Positions 59,795 through 64,000 of a stretch of 64,000 nt of DNA are shown here, piece by piece. A model generated the notes under the pieces. The model worked only from the letters and a program-made list of their open reading frames with translations, searched no databases and had not been told where the DNA came from. How positions within the stretch are numbered: the first letter of the stretch is position 1; each line of letters opens with the position of its first letter. The stretch is from NCBI RefSeq assembly GCF_000744225.1, contig NZ_JQLN01000005.1, forward strand, positions 2,255,001 to 2,319,000. Reading direction: 5' to 3'. This stretch comes from Kitasatospora mediocidica KCTC 9733. GTDB lineage: Bacteria > Actinomycetota > Actinomycetes > Streptomycetales > Streptomycetaceae. A program made the translations under genes and the position numbers.

Positions 59795-62158
59795 TCAGCC
59801 GACCGGGCGGACCCGGATCCAGCTCTCCAGGTAGTTCGAGCTCTCGTTCTCGATCTCGATGCTGGTGCCGGTGTTCGGCACGATCACGCCGGCGTACGGG
59901 TCGGTGGCGTCCCAGTACGAGCGTCCGTCGTTGAACTCGTCCACCCCGCGCGAGCGCGGGATCGTGGTGAGCGCGTCGGCCTTGTGCAGGCTGAGGCCGG
60001 AGGTGCGCCGCGAGCCGAAGGTGGAGTCGTAGCCCTGCAGACGGGACTTCATCAGCGTGCCGTCGGCCCACGTGAGCGGTGCCGGGTGCGAGTCGACCGG
60101 CAGGATCAGGCCGTGGCCCGGGTGCGCGCTGACGTTGTTGTCGCTCTGCGAGGTGTCCCAGAGCCAGATCAGCAGGCCGGGCTGGTAGGAGTAGTGCTCG
60201 ACCCAGCCGGGCCGGGCGGCCGAACCGAAGTTGTACGGGCCGGTCTTCAAGGTGTCGTCGAAGCTGATCGGCTGGCGGTTCTCGGCGATGTAGTACTGGG
60301 CGTAGTCCTTGGAGAACGAGCCGCTGATCCGTGAGAACCCGGTGGCCTGCCAGCCGTTGTCGCCGTTCTCGGCGTCGTCGCTGAAGAGCGTGGCACCGTC
60401 GGCGGTGGCCGTGATGTCGTCCAGCGCCAGGCCGTTGAAGTGCAGCCCGCCGTCGGTGGTGTTGTGGAAGCGGATCTTCACGGTCTTGCCCAGATAGGCC
60501 GTCAGGGGGTAGGCCAGATCGCCCCACTTGCCGCCGGAGTCGCCGGTCAGCGCCGCCTTGTCGCCTGCGTTGCGCGGGATCGCGGTGCCGTTGAAGGTGC
60601 CGTCCAGCGCGGTCCAGTGGGCGCCGCCGTCGCTGGAAACCTCGGCGTAGCCGAAGTCGTAGCCGCTCTCCAGCGCGTACCAGGCCTTGGCGGACAGGGT
60701 CGCGGAGGTCTTCCCGGTCAGGTCGAGGTCACGGGTCAGCGCGACGTCGAGGTTGTCGGCCGCGCCGCTCCACCACTCGCCCTTGCCCGCGTACGGGGTG
60801 TTGATCTCGGTGGTGACGGTCTTCTTCGGCAGGTCGACGACCAGGCCCTGCGGGAGCTTGGTGTTGAACTCGGCCGGGCCGAGGTGGTGGGTCGAGCCGG
60901 TGCCGGCCTTGGCCTTGTCGTAGCTCAGCCAGCCGAGTTGCAGCTTGCTCCAGGCGTCCAGGTTGCCGGGCCGGTCGCCGATCGCGTTCTTGCCGGTGCC
61001 CAGCCAGGAGCCGGAGGACATCAGCGACCAGAAGCCGACCGAGTTGTCGTTCGGGCCCACGGTGTCGTACAGGTCGGGCAGGCCGAGGTCGTGGCCGTAC
61101 TCGTGGGCGAAGACGCCGAGGCCGCCGTTCTCCGGCTGCATGGTGTAGTCGCCGACCCAGAGGCCGGTGTTGCCGATCTGGGTGCCGCCGAGCTTGTTGT
61201 CGGCCGGACCGGCCGTGCCGTTCAGCGTGCCGTAGACGTAGCTGCGGTGCGCCCACAGGGCATTGCTGCCCTGGACGCCGCCGCCGGCCGACTCGTCCTC
61301 GCCGGCGTGCACGATCTGGAAGTGGTCGATGTAGCCGTCGGGCTGGTTGAAGTTCCCGTCGTGGTTGTAGTCGTACCGGTCCCACTGGTCGTACTCGGCC
61401 AGGTTGGCCTTGATGTCGGCGTCGGTGCGGCCCTTGGCCTTCTGGTCGGCCACCCAGGCGTCGATCCCGTCGCGGATCAGGTCCTGCGCGTTGTCGCAGA
61501 TGTGCCCGCCGCAGTAGTTGGAGCCGTACCGGGCCTCGTTCCACGGCACCCGCACCCAGTCGGTGACCTGGCCGTCGACCGAGTAGCGGCCCGAGGACTG
61601 GTTCTCGTAGAACGTCTTCAGCGAGTCGCCGGTGGTGCCGAAGTAGAGCTGCTGGAAGTGCTGCTGGTTGTAGTCGGCCTGCCAGGCGGTGGAGTTGTTG
61701 TTCGCCGGGTCCGGCTTGGCTATCTGGTTGTGGGCCGGGCCGGGGGCGCCGCCGTACTTCAGGGTGCCGTCCGGCAGCTTGGTGGTGCTGTCGACCCGGT
61801 CGCCGAAGTCCACCAGGATGGTGAAGATCTTGTCGGTGCGCTGGCGGGCCAGTTCGACGTACTTGTCGCGGCCCAGCTTGATGCTGGTGCTCCCGCCGTG
61901 CTGCTCGATGGTGGCGGTGCCGGCGACCAGCTGCTCGGTGGCGGCCTTCTGCTCGGCGGCCGTCTTCTCACTGAGCGGACCGGGCAGGTCGTGGTCGACC
62001 CGGGCGGTCTGGGTCGCGTCCACCGGGTCGACGGTGACCGCGGCGGCGGCCGGGGCGCCCGGCGCGGCGCTCGCGCTGCCGGGCAGCATTCCCAGGCCGA
62101 GTACGGCGACGAGCGCCGCGCTCGCGACCGTGGCCGAAGCCTTCATGGGTGTCTTCAA
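59795..62158 (-). CDS. Secreted M6-family metalloprotease (immune inhibitor A type)
   Basis: 787 residues, TTG at 62158 chosen because GGGGAGGA is ten bases upstream; ATG 62146 is the alternative. Signal peptide MKASATVASAALVAVLGLG ending at SASA. The catalytic zinc motif HEYGHDLGLPD with a downstream Met-turn-like GFWSLMSSG, and two C-terminal carbohydrate/MAM-like beta domains (YDFGYAEVSSDGGAHWTAL, LHFNGLALDDITAT). The family degrades proteins outside the cell; in Streptomyces, M6 enzymes are often among the most abundant secreted proteases. Confidence 0.88.
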   Translation of the reverse strand: MKTPMKASATVASAALVAVLGLGMLPGSASAAPGAPAAAAVTVDPVDATQTARVDHDLPGPLSEKTAAEQKAATEQLVAGTATIEQHGGSTSIKLGRDKYVELARQRTDKIFTILVDFGDRVDSTTKLPDGTLKYGGAPGPAHNQIAKPDPANNNSTAWQADYNQQHFQQLYFGTTGDSLKTFYENQSSGRYSVDGQVTDWVRVPWNEARYGSNYCGGHICDNAQDLIRDGIDAWVADQKAKGRTDADIKANLAEYDQWDRYDYNHDGNFNQPDGYIDHFQIVHAGEDESAGGGVQGSNALWAHRSYVYGTLNGTAGPADNKLGGTQIGNTGLWVGDYTMQPENGGLGVFAHEYGHDLGLPDLYDTVGPNDNSVGFWSLMSSGSWLGTGKNAIGDRPGNLDAWSKLQLGWLSYDKAKAGTGSTHHLGPAEFNTKLPQGLVVDLPKKTVTTEINTPYAGKGEWWSGAADNLDVALTRDLDLTGKTSATLSAKAWYALESGYDFGYAEVSSDGGAHWTALDGTFNGTAIPRNAGDKAALTGDSGGKWGDLAYPLTAYLGKTVKIRFHNTTDGGLHFNGLALDDITATADGATLFSDDAENGDNGWQATGFSRISGSFSKDYAQYYIAENRQPISFDDTLKTGPYNFGSAARPGWVEHYSYQPGLLIWLWDTSQSDNNVSAHPGHGLILPVDSHPAPLTWADGTLMKSRLQGYDSTFGSRRTSGLSLHKADALTTIPRSRGVDEFNDGRSYWDATDPYAGVIVPNTGTSIEIENESSNYLESWIRVRPVG

Positions 62159-62427
62159 CGTGGTGACGTCCTCCCCTAACCGGTCCGGCTCGTGGCCGTC
62201 CGGTGAACCGATGAAGCCAAGGTGAGGACAAATTTGACCCAATGGATAGTAAAAATGGAAGACCTTGACCGCCGTGCGCACAGTGCGGTACGGGAGTCGG
62301 CCTTCCGGATGACGTAGCGTCATATCCGATCGCACGGAGAGGTGTTGGCCTGCCGCGACGGAGAAGAGCGGAATGGCGAACCGGTCGAATGTGAGGTGGA
62401 TCACATTGCCGGATTGGGCAGAAAAAA
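62159..62427. promoter_or_regulatory. Upstream region of the M6 protease gene
   Basis: No gene seen. An AT-rich island at about 62225-62260 has TACTAT on the minus strand (62251-62246), a good -10 about 90 bases upstream of the protease start, with an unclear -35. On the other side it ends at the clpC terminator. Confidence 0.45.
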
Positions 62428-62464
62428 GCCCCGGCCCCGGCTGAAAATCAGCCGGGGCCGGGGC
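62428..62464 (-). terminator. Rho-independent terminator of clpC
   Basis: GCCCCGGCCCCGGCTGA (62428-62444) and TCAGCCGGGGCCGGGGC (62448-62464) form a perfect 17-bp stem with an AAA loop. On the minus strand it is followed by six U (AAAAAA on the plus strand at 62422-62427). It lies just after the clpC stop. Confidence 0.92.
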
Positions 62465-62481
62465 CCTTCGAGCGGGAGGTG

Positions 62482-64000
62482 TTACTTCGTCAGGTCCGGA
62501 CCCGGGGCCGCCACAGCGGCGGGGGTGTCGGCCACGGCCGACTTGTCCTCGCCACGGAAGGTGAACTTGGCTTCCTTGCCCTCACCCTCGACGCCGACCA
62601 CCACGATCTGACCGGCCCGCAGCTCGCCGAAGAGAATCTTCTCCGAGAGGTGGTCCTCGATCTCGCGCTGGATGGTGCGGCGCAGCGGACGCGCACCCAG
62701 CACCGGGTCGTAGCCGCGCTTGGCCAGCAGCTGCTTCGCCTCGATGCTCAGCTCCAGACCCATGTCGCGGTCCTTGAGCCGGCCGTCCACCTTGTCGACC
62801 ATCAGGTCGACGATCTGGATGATGTCGTCCTCGGTCAGCTGGTGGAAGACGACGATGTCGTCGACACGGTTGAGGAACTCGGGGCGGAAGTGCTGCTTGA
62901 GCTCCTCGCCGACCTTGTTCTTCATCCGCTCGTAGCCCGAGGCGGTGTCGCCCTGGGCCGCGAAGCCCAGGTTGAAGCCCTTGGAGATGTCCCGGGTGCC
63001 GAGGTTGGTGGTCATGATGATGACGGTGTTCTTGAAGTCCACCACCCGGCCCTGGGAGTCGGTCAGGCGACCGTCCTCCAGGATCTGCAGCAGCGAGTTG
63101 AAGATGTCCGGGTGGGCCTTCTCGACCTCGTCGAACAGCACGACCGAGAACGGCTTGCGGCGCACCTTCTCGGTGAGCTGGCCGCCCTCCTCGTACCCGA
63201 CGTAGCCGGGCGGGGAGCCGAAGAGCCGCGAGACGGTGTGCTTCTCGCTGAACTCGGACATGTCGAGGGCGATCAGCGCGTCCTCGTCACCGAAGAGGAA
63301 CTCGGCGAGGGTCTTGGACAGCTCGGTCTTACCGACGCCGGACGGGCCGGCGAAGATGAACGAACCGCCGGGACGCTTCGGGTCCTTGAGGCCCGCACGG
63401 GTGCGCCGGATGGCCTGCGAGAGCGCCTTGATGGCGTCCTTCTGGCCGATGACGCGCTTGTGCAGCTCGTCCTCCATGCGCAGCAGGCGGGAGGACTCCT
63501 CCTCGGTCAGCTTGAAGACCGGGATGCCGGTGGCCGTGGCCAGGACCTCGGCGATCAGCTCCTCGTCCACCTCGGCGACGACGTCCATGTCGCCGGCCTT
63601 CCACTCCTTCTCGCGCTTGGCCTTCGCGTTCAGGAGCTGCTTCTCGTCGTCACGCAGCGAGGCGGCCTTCTCGAAGTCCTGCGCGTCGATCGCGCTCTCC
63701 TTCTCGCGGCGCACGTCGGCGATCTTCTCGTCGAACTCCCGCAGGTCCGGCGGCGCGGTCATCCGGCGGATGCGCATCCGGGAGCCGGCCTCGTCGATCA
63801 GGTCGATCGCCTTGTCCGGCAGGAAGCGGTCCGAGATGTACCGGTCGGCCAGGGTGGCCGCGGCGACCAGGGCGGCGTCCGTGATGGACACCCGGTGGTG
63901 CGCCTCGTAGCGGTCCCGCAGGCCCTTGAGGATCTCGATGGTGTGCGGCAGCGACGGCTCCGCGACCTGGATCGGCTGGAAGCGGCGCTCCAGCGCGGCG
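62482..64000 (-). CDS. clpC: ATP-dependent Clp protease ATPase subunit ClpC (partial, 5' end off window)
   Basis: The C-terminal ~506 residues of a ~840-residue HSP100 protein. Seen here: the end of the first AAA+ module (RRFQPIQVAEPSL), the UVR/middle region (EFDEKIADVRREKESAIDAQ), the second AAA+ module with Walker A GPSGVGKTELSKTLAE and SFIFAGPSG, VVLFDEVEKAHPDIFN Walker B, and the end of the D2 small domain. It unfolds proteins for ClpP. The frame is open to the right edge. An acidic/Ala-rich tail follows the last domain. Confidence 0.93.
   Translation of the reverse strand, partial: AALERRFQPIQVAEPSLPHTIEILKGLRDRYEAHHRVSITDAALVAAATLADRYISDRFLPDKAIDLIDEAGSRMRIRRMTAPPDLREFDEKIADVRREKESAIDAQDFEKAASLRDDEKQLLNAKAKREKEWKAGDMDVVAEVDEELIAEVLATATGIPVFKLTEEESSRLLRMEDELHKRVIGQKDAIKALSQAIRRTRAGLKDPKRPGGSFIFAGPSGVGKTELSKTLAEFLFGDEDALIALDMSEFSEKHTVSRLFGSPPGYVGYEEGGQLTEKVRRKPFSVVLFDEVEKAHPDIFNSLLQILEDGRLTDSQGRVVDFKNTVIIMTTNLGTRDISKGFNLGFAAQGDTASGYERMKNKVGEELKQHFRPEFLNRVDDIVVFHQLTEDDIIQIVDLMVDKVDGRLKDRDMGLELSIEAKQLLAKRGYDPVLGARPLRRTIQREIEDHLSEKILFGELRAGQIVVVGVEGEGKEAKFTFRGEDKSAVADTPAAVAAPGPDLTK

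Noticed and set aside
1..64000. CRISPR arrays, rRNA genes or complete insertion sequences
   Set aside because: No regularly spaced direct repeats with unique spacers, no rRNA-like stretch and no transposase with flanking inverted repeats were seen.

Overview
The window is high-GC actinobacterial chromosome. Gene density, GTG starts, AGGAGG-like ribosome binding sites, and the genes present (TraB-type FtsK, DUF2637, SARP/AfsR regulators, radA-disA, clpC, an EshA-like shell protein) point to Streptomycetaceae (Streptomyces or Kitasatospora); the species cannot be told from sequence alone.

Layout. (1) 1-11.4 kb: one end of an actinomycete integrative and conjugative element (AICE) of the pSAM2 type. 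It holds a two-gene primase-polymerase/helicase replication module, a TraB/FtsK double-strand DNA translocase, a run of small coupled transfer or maintenance genes, a GntR (KorSA-like) repressor with four matching operator copies, and a Nudix gene in the position of the pSAM2 immunity factor Pif. It ends at an att site made of the 3' part of a tRNA-Thr(UGU) gene. Integrase, excisionase and the intact tRNA should lie off the left edge. (2) 11.5-17.9 kb: a 2OG-oxygenase remnant, a polysaccharide deacetylase with an unusual N-terminal domain, an MFS exporter, a CrtI-like FAD oxidoreductase, a methylguanine methyltransferase and an ATP-grasp protein. (3) 18.3-24.7 kb: a Family 2B (EshA-like) encapsulin shell gene followed by a polyprenyl diphosphate synthase, its likely cargo, then a DUF4239 membrane protein and two tandem DUF1254 proteins. 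(4) 24.8-35.9 kb: a conserved stretch with a sigma-like/zinc-finger/BACON membrane protein, radA, disA, mutY, an MFS pump with its divergent TetR regulator, and an M23 peptidase. (5) 36.2-52.3 kb: a 14-gene, almost fully overlapping minus-strand operon that looks like an unusual biosynthetic cluster. It has discrete malonyltransferase, ACP, ketoreductase, dehydratase and a single-chain KS-CLF fusion, but no enoyl reductase. These are combined with two SbnA-type PLP proteins (one lacking the PLP lysine), a GcvT-like folate protein, a GNAT fusion, an A-T didomain protein, a PapA/condensation-like acyltransferase, a PPTase and an ABC exporter. (6) 52.5-57.8 kb: a divergent all-alpha protein of unknown function and two divergent SARP-family regulators, probably the regulators of region 5. 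(7) 57.9-64 kb: a WD40/TolB-like lipoprotein, a conserved hypothetical, a secreted M6 metalloprotease and the C-terminal two thirds of clpC, cut by the right edge.

The two most interesting systems are the encapsulin-prenyl synthase pair and the KS-CLF/SbnA/GcvT operon. The first family is known from computational surveys, but this pairing and the hairpin between the two genes deserve a look. I could not match the second to any pathway I know. It would be expected to make a short polyene or hydroxy-acyl chain and join it to an amino acid, possibly a diaminopropionate-type unit, with a one-carbon folate step; this product assignment is inference.
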